Below, piece after piece: positions 9,473-19,095 of a stretch of 64,000 nucleotides of DNA. The DNA comes from Croceimicrobium sp963977415. GTDB lineage: Bacteria; Bacteroidota; Bacteroidia; Flavobacteriales; Schleiferiaceae. The notes under the pieces are model-generated. The model was not told the origin of the DNA and did no database searches. It worked only from the letters and a program-made list of their open reading frames with translations. Positions within the stretch are counted from its first letter, which is position 1. Each line of letters opens with the position of its first letter. The DNA is taken from assembly GCA_963977415.1 (NCBI GenBank), contig CAXBOS010000009.1, positions 82,602 to 146,601 on the forward strand, written 5' to 3'. The position numbers and the translations under genes were made by a program.

Positions 9473-9572
9473 GTTTATTTGTGACCTGAAATAAATGGCA
9501 GGCAAAGTTATTTAGACCTGATTTAAATTAGAAGGAGTCTGCATTGACCCTTTCGAGAAAGGCTTTATAGCT

Positions 9573-9580
9573 TAAATTTG
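9573..9580 (+). promoter_or_regulatory. -7 element for the act-cox operon
   Basis: TAAATTTG matches TAnnTTTG 38 bases upstream of actA. Confidence 0.55.
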
Positions 9581-9618
9581 CCATCCAAACTTAGAAATCT
9601 AGGATATTAGGTTCATCT

Positions 9619-10863
9619 ATGAATAAACAACGTACTCTCAGGCTGTTTTCGCATTCCGTCTTGATGCTATTTATTGCGGTACTTTCAGCAAGTACACTGC
9701 AGGCGCAAGAATTTACTGGGGATGTCGCTAATGGAAAATCCTTGTTCAACGGGCAGTGTGCTGCCTGTCACAAGCTCGACAAAAAGGTAGTTGGTCCCGC
9801 ACTAGGGGATGTGACAACCCGTCGCTCAAAAGAATGGTTATACGCTTGGATTAAAGATAATCAGGCGCTTCGTGAGTCTGGTGATGCTGATGCTATCGCT
9901 ATTTACGAAGAGTATAATGGTTCTATAATGCCGGCTTTCCCTGGTTTATCGGATGATGATATCAACGATATCTTAGCTTATACCATTGAAGGCTCGAAGC
10001 CTAAAGAGGTGGTTGTAGATCCCAATGGTTCAGTTCCCGTGGTAGCCGAAAATGATAATACGGTATTGCTTTATATCCTTGGCGGTATTTTAATCTTCTT
10101 GGTACTATTGCTTACACGTGTTAAAAACACTTTAAAGCAAGTACAAGGCGAAGGAGTAACAACGCTTACGCAAGATGCCAATATTTTCACTCGCACTGCT
10201 CTTAAGAACCCACGTGTTGTAACGGTATTAACACTACTAGTGGCGGTAGTATTCTTGCAGCAGCTTTATTTAGGTTTAATGGTGGTGAACGTGGATACTA
10301 ACTATCAGCCTAGTCAGCCTATTAAATTCTCTCATGAATTGCATGCGGGTACCAATCAGATTGATTGTAACTATTGTCATTCAGGCGCCAGAAAAAGTAA
10401 GCACTCCAATATTCCTTCAGCCAATGTTTGTATGAATTGCCATATGTATATTCAAGAAGGTCCGAAGTATGGTACAGAGGAAATTGCTAAGATTTACGCT
10501 GCTATTGGCTTTGATCCAGAAAGTGGAACTTATATCGAGGATTATGAGCAGAAGCCCATCAAATGGGTTCGTATTCATAAGTTGCCTGACTTAGCCTATT
10601 TTAACCATGCACAACACGTAACGGCTGGTAACGTAGAGTGCCAAACTTGCCATGGTCCTATTCAGGAAATGGAAGAAGTGTATCAGTACTCGCCCCTTAC
10701 CATGGGTTGGTGTATCAACTGTCACCGAGAAACTAAAGTAGACGTTAAGTCTAACGACTACTATAATGATATGCATGCCAAGCTTAAAGAAAAGTATGGT
10801 CCCAATGCAGAAATTACCGTCGAGATGATCGGTGGATTGGAATGTGGAAAATGTCACTATTAA
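9619..10863 (+). CDS. actA: Alternative complex III subunit A, six heme-c sites
   Basis: A 414-residue membrane-anchored multiheme cytochrome c of the quinol:cytochrome c/oxygen oxidoreductase alternative complex III. After a signal sequence there is a class I cytochrome c domain with CAACH (47-51), a membrane helix (about 148-163), another at about 193-215, and a pentaheme domain with CNYCH (250), CMNCH (271), CQTCH (341), CINCH (365) and CGKCH (409-413, at the extreme C-terminus). The extra N-terminal monoheme domain makes six sites instead of the five of the core ActA module. It begins an eight-gene respiratory operon. Confidence 0.93.
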   Translation: MNKQRTLRLFSHSVLMLFIAVLSASTLQAQEFTGDVANGKSLFNGQCAACHKLDKKVVGPALGDVTTRRSKEWLYAWIKDNQALRESGDADAIAIYEEYNGSIMPAFPGLSDDDINDILAYTIEGSKPKEVVVDPNGSVPVVAENDNTVLLYILGGILIFLVLLLTRVKNTLKQVQGEGVTTLTQDANIFTRTALKNPRVVTVLTLLVAVVFLQQLYLGLMVVNVDTNYQPSQPIKFSHELHAGTNQIDCNYCHSGARKSKHSNIPSANVCMNCHMYIQEGPKYGTEEIAKIYAAIGFDPESGTYIEDYEQKPIKWVRIHKLPDLAYFNHAQHVTAGNVECQTCHGPIQEMEEVYQYSPLTMGWCINCHRETKVDVKSNDYYNDMHAKLKEKYGPNAEITVEMIGGLECGKCHY

Positions 10864-10884
10864 AAGCTAAATCTCCAAAGTAGA

Positions 10885-13800
10885 ATGGCTGAAAACAAAA
10901 AATACTGGAGAGGAATTTCCGAACTCGAGAACCCAGAAATGGTGAAAACTTTGAGTGAGCAAGAATTTCCTGATCAAATTTCAAATGAGGAGTTTTTAGG
11001 TAACAAAGAAAACCTAGATAGTACTCATACTTCAAGACGTGATTTTCTAAAATATATGGGCTTCTCAACGGCCGCAGCAACTTTAGCTGCTTGTGAGAGT
11101 CCTGTATACGAATCACTCCCTTATGTGGTAGCGCCAGAGGAAATTATTCCGGGTATAGCTAATTACTATGCTTCAAGTTATTACGATGGTCATGATTTTG
11201 CTTCTTTGTTAATCAAAACAAGAGAAGGTCGTCCAATTAAGGTAGAAAATAACAATGAAGCAGGTATAAATGGTAGTGCTAATACCCGTGTTCACGGATC
11301 AGTACTTAATTTGTACGATGCAACTCGCTTACAAAGACCGGCCGTTAACGGACAAGAGTCTAACTGGTCGAGCTTGGATAAGGAAATAATGGCAGGCTTA
11401 GCTAAAGCTGAGGCGGAAGGAAAGCAAGTGGTTGTCTTAACTTCTACAGTGTTGAGCCCTAGCCAAAAGAAATTGATTAACGCTTTTGGTGCGAAGTACA
11501 CCAACTTTAAGCATGTAAGTCAAGATCCTTTTAGCTATTCTGAAAAATTAGATGCTTGGCAAGAAGCTACAGGAAAGCGAGCTTTACCAATGTATCATTT
11601 CCAAAACGCGAAAGTAATAGTTGGCGTAGGAGCCGACTTCTTGGGAGACTGGATAGGTCAAAGTGTTAGTGCCGACTACGCGAAAACTCGTGTTCCGGGT
11701 AAAGACATGTCGCGTCACTTCCAAGTTGAAGCAGGCATGAGCCTTACGGGTTCTAATGCAGATAAGCGTTACAAACTTAAAACTTCAGAGCACGGTGAAT
11801 TCTTAGTTGCTCTTTACAATGAGTTAGCTAGTGCCAAAGGAGCAAGTGTTGTATCGGGTGTTAAATCATCTATGCAAAATGAGGCCAAGGCGATTGCTAA
11901 AGAATTATTAAATGCTGGTAATGCAGGTTTAGTAGTTTGTGGAGGCAATAATAAAGATCAAGAGTTACTATGTATTGCTATCAATAACTTGTTAGGTAAT
12001 AAAGAAGTAACTGTTTCTCACAAAACAAGAACTTATTTACGTCAGGGTGATGACAAAGCTTTCAAAGCTTTAATCGCCGATATGAATGCTAGCAAAGTGG
12101 GAGTGTTAATCACTAACAACTTAAACCCAGCTTACGTGGCTGCTGGTATGGCTAATATAGTGGAGGCCTTTAAAAAGGTTCCAACTAGCGTGGCTGTAAC
12201 AACGAAGTACGATGAAACGGCACAAATTTCCAATTTAGTTGCTGCCGAAAACAACTATCTAGAGTCTTGGGGCGATTTTATGCCAGCTGATGGGCATTAT
12301 AGCCTTCAGCAGCCAACAATTAAGCCTTTGTTTGATACCCGCTCATTTGAGGAAAACTTATTAAAGTGGTCTGGACTAAGTACCGACTATCATAATTATA
12401 TTAAAGAGAACTGGGCTAATAATATCCTTAACGGTTCTCAGTGGTCGACAGTATTACACGATGGTGTTTACAAAGCAAACTCTAGCATGCCTCTGATGGA
12501 CGCAATGTTAGAGGATTTGACCACTAGCTTAGAGATTAACTTAGACGGTATTGGTTCTAGAGTAACCAAAGAGGCCAAAGCTATTAAAGGCTTAGAAATA
12601 AACTTTAATCAGTTAACAGGCATGGGTGTTGGTACTATTGCTAATAACCCGTGGTTATTGGAATTTCCAGATCCTATTAGCCGTGTTAGTTGGGATAACT
12701 ATTTAACTGTTGCTGCTGCAGATGCGGTAGAACTTGGTTTGCGTCATTGGAATGAATCTAATGGTGCTTTAAACGGGAACCTAGCCAATGTAACGGTTAA
12801 TGGTGTTGTTTTAGAAAATGTTCCGGTGTTTATTCAGCCCGGTCAAACTATTGGAACCGTTGGTTTAGCGGTAGGCTTTGGTAGAGTAGGAGCTGGTGCT
12901 GTAGCTGATAAGGTGGGGGTGAATGCCTACCCACTAATGGCAGGAACTCACCATGCTGAAGTGAAAGTAGAAGCGATCGCAGAATCTAAGCATGAATTTG
13001 CTTGTATTCAGTTGGCGCACACTATGATGGGTCGCGATATTGTTAAAGAAGTTACTTTAGATACCTTCTTAGCGAGCCCTGGTAAAACGGCTGCACACGA
13101 TGGCTGGAATGAGCCACCGCGTTTCGAAACACACAAGGGTCCTTTAACGAGCGAAGACGCTAACTTATGGGATGATTTTGATCATCAAACAGGACATATG
13201 TGGAATATGTCTATTGATCTTAACCTGTGTAACGGATGTGGTGCCTGTGTTATAGCTTGTCACTCCGAAAATAACGTACCGGTAGTTGGTAAAGAGGAAA
13301 TGCGTAAGAGCCGTGATATGCACTGGTTGCGTATTGATCGCTACTATAGCTCAGATATTACTACTGAAAATGCGGCTGAAAACGGCTACGAAGGTTTAGG
13401 TTTATTTGGTAAAGGTGCTACAGATATGTACGCTGATATGGAAGTACCAAGTCAGAGTCCTGAGGTATTCTTCCAACCAGTAATGTGTCAGCATTGTAAT
13501 CATGCTCCATGTGAGACTGTTTGTCCCGTGGCAGCGACAACCCACTCGGCAGAAGGTTTAAACCACATGACTTATAACCGTTGCATTGGTACACGTTACT
13601 GTGCAAACAACTGTCCCTATAAAGTACGTCGCTTTAACTGGTTCGAGTATCACAACAATACCAAGAACTTTGGCGACAATTACGCTATGAATGAAGATTT
13701 AGGTCGTATGGTATTAAACCCAGACGTTACCGTTCGTTCACGTGGTGTAATGGAAAAATGCTCTATGTGTATCCAACGCATTCAGCTTGGTAAATTAGAG

Positions 13801-14016
13801 GCTAAGAAAGATGGTAAAGCTCTTAAAGATGGTGCAATTAAAACTGCCTGTCAGAGTGCTTGCGATACAAACGCTATTGTTTTTGGTGATGTGAATGACA
13901 ACCAAAGTGAAGTGTTTAAATTGAAAAAAGACCAAAGGATGTATCACCTTCTTGGAGAAGTTGGAACACAGCCATCGGTATTTTACCAAGTTAAAGTAAA
14001 GAATACAACTGCTTAA
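10885..14016 (+). CDS. actB: Alternative complex III iron-sulfur subunit B
   Basis: A 1043-residue periplasmic subunit: a molybdopterin oxidoreductase-like domain fused to a ferredoxin-like domain. A twin-arginine stretch SRRDFLKYMGF (50-60) leads to LAAC with Cys70, indicating Tat export and lipid anchoring. The C-terminal part has four cysteine groups, beginning with C782, C785, C788 and C792, then CQHCNHAPCETVC from about 868, CIGTRYCANNC, and CSMC...CQSAC. This fits three [4Fe-4S] clusters and one [3Fe-4S] cluster as in characterised complexes. It lies 21 bases after actA. The molybdopterin site is known to be empty in this family. Confidence 0.94.
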   Translation: MAENKKYWRGISELENPEMVKTLSEQEFPDQISNEEFLGNKENLDSTHTSRRDFLKYMGFSTAAATLAACESPVYESLPYVVAPEEIIPGIANYYASSYYDGHDFASLLIKTREGRPIKVENNNEAGINGSANTRVHGSVLNLYDATRLQRPAVNGQESNWSSLDKEIMAGLAKAEAEGKQVVVLTSTVLSPSQKKLINAFGAKYTNFKHVSQDPFSYSEKLDAWQEATGKRALPMYHFQNAKVIVGVGADFLGDWIGQSVSADYAKTRVPGKDMSRHFQVEAGMSLTGSNADKRYKLKTSEHGEFLVALYNELASAKGASVVSGVKSSMQNEAKAIAKELLNAGNAGLVVCGGNNKDQELLCIAINNLLGNKEVTVSHKTRTYLRQGDDKAFKALIADMNASKVGVLITNNLNPAYVAAGMANIVEAFKKVPTSVAVTTKYDETAQISNLVAAENNYLESWGDFMPADGHYSLQQPTIKPLFDTRSFEENLLKWSGLSTDYHNYIKENWANNILNGSQWSTVLHDGVYKANSSMPLMDAMLEDLTTSLEINLDGIGSRVTKEAKAIKGLEINFNQLTGMGVGTIANNPWLLEFPDPISRVSWDNYLTVAAADAVELGLRHWNESNGALNGNLANVTVNGVVLENVPVFIQPGQTIGTVGLAVGFGRVGAGAVADKVGVNAYPLMAGTHHAEVKVEAIAESKHEFACIQLAHTMMGRDIVKEVTLDTFLASPGKTAAHDGWNEPPRFETHKGPLTSEDANLWDDFDHQTGHMWNMSIDLNLCNGCGACVIACHSENNVPVVGKEEMRKSRDMHWLRIDRYYSSDITTENAAENGYEGLGLFGKGATDMYADMEVPSQSPEVFFQPVMCQHCNHAPCETVCPVAATTHSAEGLNHMTYNRCIGTRYCANNCPYKVRRFNWFEYHNNTKNFGDNYAMNEDLGRMVLNPDVTVRSRGVMEKCSMCIQRIQLGKLEAKKDGKALKDGAIKTACQSACDTNAIVFGDVNDNQSEVFKLKKDQRMYHLLGEVGTQPSVFYQVKVKNTTA

Positions 14017-14031
14017 ATTTAAAGGAAATTC

Positions 14032-15426
14032 ATGCATTACGAAGCGCCAATACGTAAACCTTTAATTGAGGGCGACAAATCGTACCACGACATAACATTA
14101 GATGTTGTTCGTCCGGTTGAGTCATCCGCACCAAGATCCTGGTGGATTGTGTTTAGCCTTGCCTTAGTCGCATTTTTATGGGGAGTAGGATGTATCCTAT
14201 ACACCATCGGAGTGGGAATTGGTACCTGGGGTTTGAACAAAACTGTAGGTTGGGCTTGGGATATTACCAACTTTGTATGGTGGGTAGGAATCGGTCATGC
14301 CGGTACTCTTATCTCAGCGGTACTCTTATTATTCCGTCAGAAATGGAGAATGTCGATTAACCGTTCTGCGGAAGCGATGACTATTTTCTCAGTAATCCAA
14401 GCTGCACTTTTCCCAGGTATTCACATGGGACGTATCTGGATGGCTTATTTCGTATTACCTATTCCTAACCAATTCGGTTCTTTGTGGGTAAACTTTAATT
14501 CGCCTTTACTTTGGGATGTATTCGCTATTTCAACTTACTTCTCTGTGTCGGTTGTTTTCTGGTATGTAGGTTTAATACCTGATTTCGCGATGATTCGTGA
14601 TCGTGCTGTTAAACCCGTGCAAAAGCATATTTACAAAATCTTAAGTTTTGGTTGGGGTGGAAAAGCAAAACATTGGCAACGCTTCGAGGAGGTTTCTTTG
14701 GTGCTAGCAGGTTTGGCAACTCCTCTCGTGCTTTCGGTGCACACCATTGTATCGATGGACTTTGCTACGTCTGTAATACCAGGCTGGCATACCACAATCT
14801 TCCCACCTTATTTTGTGGCGGGTGCGATTTTCTCTGGTTTTGCCATGGTACAAACTCTTTTGATTATCGTTAGGAAGGTATTCTCAATGGAGCAATACAT
14901 TACTATAGAGCACATTGAAATGATGAATATTGTAATCATGCTTACAGGATCTATCGTAGGTGTGGCTTACATTACTGAATTATTTATCGCTTGGTATTCA
15001 GGAGTGGAATACGAACAATACGCTTTTTTAAATAGAGCCACAGGACCTTATTGGTGGGCTTACTGGAGTATGATGACTTGTAATGTGTTTTCGCCTCAGT
15101 TTATGTGGTTTAAGAAGCTCAGAACAAGTATAATGTTCACCTTCTTCATCTCTATCGTGGTTAACATTGGAATGTGGTTCGAGCGTTTCGTAATTATTGT
15201 TACCTCTTTACACCGCGATTATTTACCCTCTAGCTGGAGTATGTTCTCGCCTACTTTCGTAGATATTGGCATCTTCATCGGTACTATCGGTTTCTTCTTT
15301 GTATTATTCCTGCTTTATGCACGCACCTTCCCGGTAATTGCTCAAGCAGAATTGAAAACAATTTTGAAATCATCTGGAGATAATTATAAGAAACTTCAAG
15401 AGCAAGAAGATCATGGCGACCACTAA
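14032..15426 (+). CDS. actC: Alternative complex III NrfD-like membrane subunit C
   Basis: A 464-residue polytopic inner membrane protein of the NrfD/PsrC family with about ten helices. In alternative complex III this subunit forms the quinol site and contacts the iron-sulfur subunit. Recognisable features are the N-terminal PLIEGDKSYHDIT and WVGIGHAGTLISA in an early helix. It starts 15 bases after actB and overlaps actD by 14 bases, which supports translational coupling. Confidence 0.93.
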   Translation: MHYEAPIRKPLIEGDKSYHDITLDVVRPVESSAPRSWWIVFSLALVAFLWGVGCILYTIGVGIGTWGLNKTVGWAWDITNFVWWVGIGHAGTLISAVLLLFRQKWRMSINRSAEAMTIFSVIQAALFPGIHMGRIWMAYFVLPIPNQFGSLWVNFNSPLLWDVFAISTYFSVSVVFWYVGLIPDFAMIRDRAVKPVQKHIYKILSFGWGGKAKHWQRFEEVSLVLAGLATPLVLSVHTIVSMDFATSVIPGWHTTIFPPYFVAGAIFSGFAMVQTLLIIVRKVFSMEQYITIEHIEMMNIVIMLTGSIVGVAYITELFIAWYSGVEYEQYAFLNRATGPYWWAYWSMMTCNVFSPQFMWFKKLRTSIMFTFFISIVVNIGMWFERFVIIVTSLHRDYLPSSWSMFSPTFVDIGIFIGTIGFFFVLFLLYARTFPVIAQAELKTILKSSGDNYKKLQEQEDHGDH

Positions 15427-15952
15427 CCAAATTATAGTAAATGCCTTATACGACGATGATGACGTATTATTGGCAGGTGTAAAACAAGTGCGCGAAAAGG
15501 GCATAGAGATACAAGAAGTATATTCTCCTTTTCCAGTGCATGGCCTAGATAAGGCCATGGGCTTAAAAGAAACACGTATCGCGATTGCTGCCTTTTTGTA
15601 CGGGCTTTTAGGATTAACCACTGCCATTAGTATGACTTATGGTATGTTGATAATCGATTGGCCTATGAATATCGGGGGTAAGCCGAGTTTCACATGGGGA
15701 GAGAATATGCCCGCTTTCGTACCGATTATGTTCGAATTAACCGTATTCTTTGCGGCTCACTTAATGGTGTGGACTTTCTTCTTTAGAAATAAAATTTATC
15801 CTGGATGTAAGGCTCAAAACCCAGATCCTAGAACTACGGATGACAAATTCCTTATGGAAGTTGTTTCCAATGGTGATACCGAAGAATTAATGAGCTTATT
15901 AAAGCAAACTGGTGCTATTGAGGTAAGTGTAAACAACGCGCAACATGCTTAA
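15413..15952 (+). CDS. actD: Alternative complex III subunit D (DUF3341)
   Basis: A 179-residue protein with two membrane helices (about 61-85 and 105-125), matching the DUF3341 subunit of alternative complex III, which contacts ActC and ActF. The N-terminal cytoplasmic part has a ferredoxin-like alpha/beta pattern with YSPFPVHGLDKAMG. It overlaps actC by 14 bases and actE by 8. Confidence 0.9.
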   Translation: MATTNQIIVNALYDDDDVLLAGVKQVREKGIEIQEVYSPFPVHGLDKAMGLKETRIAIAAFLYGLLGLTTAISMTYGMLIIDWPMNIGGKPSFTWGENMPAFVPIMFELTVFFAAHLMVWTFFFRNKIYPGCKAQNPDPRTTDDKFLMEVVSNGDTEELMSLLKQTGAIEVSVNNAQHA

Positions 15953-16550
15953 GAGACAATTAGTGAAAAATATAGCTTTACTGCTAAGTGCAGGGCTGTT
16001 AATCAGCTCTTGTAAGCAAGAAGAAAATCATAGAGGCTACCAATACATGCCAGATATGTACGATGGTCCTGCTATAGAAGCTTACGACGGTTATGATAGG
16101 TTTGGGGACAGCATTTCTTCGCTGAAGCCAGTGGAGGGAACTGTTTCGAGAGGCTTTATGAGTTATCAAGAATATAGTCCAGACGCGGATGGATACGCTT
16201 TAGCCAAAGCAGAAATGACAATGCCTGACGGTATTATGGCGGATGAGAAGACTATGGCAGAAGCCAAAGAGCTTTATAATATATTCTGTACACATTGCCA
16301 CGGTGATAAGGGTATGGGACAAGGTATTTTGGTAAAGAACGAAAAATTCTTAGGCGTACCATCTTATGGTGATAGAGATATTAATTTCGGGACAATCTTC
16401 CACGTAATAACCTACGGCAAAGGAGTGATGGGCTCACATGCCTCTCAAGTTACTCCGGAAGAAAGATGGAAATTGGCTCTTTATGTTATGAAGTTGAAAA
16501 GCGACATGACACCTAAAGAAGAAACGACTGCCGAGGGTAGCGTAGAGTAA
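15945..16550 (+). CDS. actE: Alternative complex III monoheme cytochrome c subunit E
   Basis: A 201-residue lipoprotein cytochrome c. The signal peptide ends LLISSC, giving a lipidated Cys. One heme site CTHCH (115-119) is followed by GDKGMGQG; the distal Met is probably in the YGKGVMGSH segment. The family role is to pass electrons from the ActA hemes toward the oxidase. The start lies inside actD (8-base overlap). Confidence 0.92.
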   Translation: MLKRQLVKNIALLLSAGLLISSCKQEENHRGYQYMPDMYDGPAIEAYDGYDRFGDSISSLKPVEGTVSRGFMSYQEYSPDADGYALAKAEMTMPDGIMADEKTMAEAKELYNIFCTHCHGDKGMGQGILVKNEKFLGVPSYGDRDINFGTIFHVITYGKGVMGSHASQVTPEERWKLALYVMKLKSDMTPKEETTAEGSVE

Positions 16551-16594
16551 ACTGACTAGATAAAGCATTAAAACAATCTTTTAACTATTATAAG

Positions 16595-18007
16595 ATGTTT
16601 GAATTTTCAAGCCGCTTAAAAACAATTTCTTACGTACTGATTCTTATCGGTGCTATTTCCGTAGGGTTTAGCTTCTTCGCAGGAGGAAGTGACCACCATG
16701 ACGAAGCGAGTCACGGGGAAGGAGAACACACAACTACTGAAGCTCATCACAGTCCTGCGGCAAGCCATGTCCACGGTCATGATGCCATGCCGAAAACTGA
16801 TGATTTCAGTTATCACAAAGGAGCTTCAAGAGCAATTCCGAAGAATAATCATTTCTACACATCACCAGATGCGGAGCACGATGCAGAACATGCGCATCAT
16901 CAAGAACAAAATAAACCTTGGGCAAACCTTTTGGTGAATAGTTTTTTCGCCTTGGCGATTGGATTAGGAGCTTTATTCTTTATGGCACTGCAGTATGCTG
17001 CACAAGTAGGTTGGACCGTGGTTCTTTTGCGTGTTTTAGAAGGTATTACAAGTTTTATCTGGGTGCCAGGACTAGTAATATTTGTCATTATCGTTACCGG
17101 TTGGTTCCATTTAGGAGGTAACCATGTTTATCACTGGATGGCTGAGGGTATTATGACGCCAGGTAGTGAAAATTATGACTCTATTATCGCGGGGAAAGAA
17201 GGCTATTTAAACGGACCATTCTTCACTATTAGATCAATCATTTATTTAGCAGGTTGGATAGGCGCGGCATTTTTGTTAAGAAAAATGAGTTTAAAGATGG
17301 AACAGTCTGGTGTAGATTACAACCAGAACTGGGCTAAAATGCGTAATGTGGGTGCCGGATTTTTAGTATTCTTCGCGGTTACTTCTTCCATGAGTGCATG
17401 GGATTGGATTATGAGTATTGACACTCACTGGTTCAGTACTTTATTTGGATGGTATGTTTTCGCAACCATCTTCGTATCGTCGCTAACAGCCTTAATGATG
17501 GTTGTTCTTTACCTTAAAGGCAAAGGATACTTACCAGAAGTTAATAAGAGTCACATCCATGACATTGCTAAATTTATGTTTGCCTTTTCTATTTTCTGGA
17601 CTTACCTATGGTTCTCCCAGTATATGTTGATTTGGTATTCAAATATTCCAGAAGAGGTAACTTATTATATGATGCGCTTTGATGAGTATAAGGCTTTATT
17701 CTTCACCATGGTAGCATTGAACTTTGTATTCCCGGTTACTATTTTAATGAGTAGAGATTCAAAACGTAATCGTGGCTTCATTTTTACGGCCGGTATTATA
17801 ATCTTATTCGGACACTGGTTAGACATCTTTATCATGATAATGCCAGGTTCTGTGGGTGCAAGTGGAAGCGTTACCTTAATTAACATTGGAACATTATTAG
17901 GATTTGTGGGCTTATTTATTTTAGTAGTGTTTAACACTATTAAAAAAGCACCGCTGATGATTAAGAACCACCCCATGTTTGTGGAGAGTAAACATTTCCA
18001 TATTTAA
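16595..18007 (+). CDS. actF: Alternative complex III membrane subunit F, histidine-rich segment
   Basis: A 470-residue polytopic subunit, related to ActC, with about ten membrane helices. It is thought to form a second quinone or proton-path module. After the first helix (about 10-30) lies an extramembrane segment (31-108) very rich in His, Asp and Glu (for example EAHHSPAASHVHGHD and AEHDAEHAHHQEQN). Such a segment could bind metal, but this is inference. It is 44 bases after actE and 20 before coxB. Confidence 0.9.
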   Translation: MFEFSSRLKTISYVLILIGAISVGFSFFAGGSDHHDEASHGEGEHTTTEAHHSPAASHVHGHDAMPKTDDFSYHKGASRAIPKNNHFYTSPDAEHDAEHAHHQEQNKPWANLLVNSFFALAIGLGALFFMALQYAAQVGWTVVLLRVLEGITSFIWVPGLVIFVIIVTGWFHLGGNHVYHWMAEGIMTPGSENYDSIIAGKEGYLNGPFFTIRSIIYLAGWIGAAFLLRKMSLKMEQSGVDYNQNWAKMRNVGAGFLVFFAVTSSMSAWDWIMSIDTHWFSTLFGWYVFATIFVSSLTALMMVVLYLKGKGYLPEVNKSHIHDIAKFMFAFSIFWTYLWFSQYMLIWYSNIPEEVTYYMMRFDEYKALFFTMVALNFVFPVTILMSRDSKRNRGFIFTAGIIILFGHWLDIFIMIMPGSVGASGSVTLINIGTLLGFVGLFILVVFNTIKKAPLMIKNHPMFVESKHFHI

Positions 18008-18027
18008 TTTTAAATAGCTAGCTATAA

Positions 18028-19056
18028 ATGGATACATTATTGATTATTGTTGTAGCCCTTCTTGCTGTAATTGCCTTTACACAGGCGATAAGAATCTTCG
18101 AAATATCATCAAAGATTAAGGGTACTGATAATGACATAAAGGTTAACGACAAGGACAACAACGCGCAAGGTTGGTTAATGCTTTTGTTCTTAATCTTCTT
18201 CTTTGGGGCTTTTGCTTGGATGGTGAGTGAATACATGGAGCTAACGCTACCTGTTTCAGCATCTGAACACGGTAAAGAAATTGACAGCCTGTGGGATATA
18301 TCTATGGGGGTTATTATTTTAGCCTTCTTAGTTACTCAGCCTTTATTATTCGGTTTTGCCTATATGTTCCGTGGTAGAAAGACTCGTAAGGCCACTTACA
18401 TGGAGCATAATAATAAATTAGAGCTTTTTTGGACTGGTATTCCTGCCGTGATTTTAGCAGGTTTGATCCTTTATGGACTTACTACTTGGACGGATATCAT
18501 GTTTCCAGAAAAAACAGAAGAGCCTATCGTAGTAGAGCTTTACGCTAAACAATTTGGTTGGACAGCTCGTTATGCTGGTGGTGATAATACACTAGGTTTT
18601 GCAAATGTTAGGTTAATTGAGGGTGCTAATGTATTGGGTGTAGACCCATCTGATAATAATTCTAGTGATGATATTATCACAAGTGAATTAAGACTCCCGA
18701 AAGGACGTCCAGTGCTTTTGAAGTTTAGATCACAAGATGTTATTCACTCAGCCTATTTGCCTCACTTTAGAGTACAAATGAACTGTGTGCCTGGCACCGA
18801 AACGCAATTTCAGTTCACTCCGTCTATGACGACCGCTGAAATGCGTATGGACAACGATGTTATTGAAAAGGTTGCGCGCGTAAATTCTATTCGCAGTGCG
18901 AAAGGTGAGGATCCTTGGGAATTTGATTATGTATTATTATGTAATAAAATTTGTGGGGCGGCTCACTACAATATGCAAATGAAGGTGGTTGTTGAATCTG
19001 AAGAGGATTTCAACAAATGGTTGGAGGAACAGCAGACTTTTGCTGAAATGTTATAA
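18028..19056 (+). CDS. coxB: Cytochrome c oxidase subunit II
   Basis: A 342-residue subunit II of an aa3-type oxidase. Several N-terminal hydrophobic helices precede a periplasmic cupredoxin domain. The binuclear CuA site is complete: His in VIHSAYLPHF, then C305, C309, H313 and M316 in CNKICGAAHYNM. It receives electrons from the cytochrome c domains of the upstream complex, consistent with the supercomplexes known in Flavobacterium. No fused C-terminal cytochrome c domain is present. Confidence 0.95.
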   Translation: MDTLLIIVVALLAVIAFTQAIRIFEISSKIKGTDNDIKVNDKDNNAQGWLMLLFLIFFFGAFAWMVSEYMELTLPVSASEHGKEIDSLWDISMGVIILAFLVTQPLLFGFAYMFRGRKTRKATYMEHNNKLELFWTGIPAVILAGLILYGLTTWTDIMFPEKTEEPIVVELYAKQFGWTARYAGGDNTLGFANVRLIEGANVLGVDPSDNNSSDDIITSELRLPKGRPVLLKFRSQDVIHSAYLPHFRVQMNCVPGTETQFQFTPSMTTAEMRMDNDVIEKVARVNSIRSAKGEDPWEFDYVLLCNKICGAAHYNMQMKVVVESEEDFNKWLEEQQTFAEML

Positions 19057-19095
19057 TTTATTTGATTAGTTAAAGGATAGAAATCGAAAGAAAAA

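Noticed and set aside
9549..9562. CCTTTCGAGAAAGG palindrome before actA as an operator or terminator
   Set aside because: The stem is short and AT-rich with almost no loop; nothing else supports a role.
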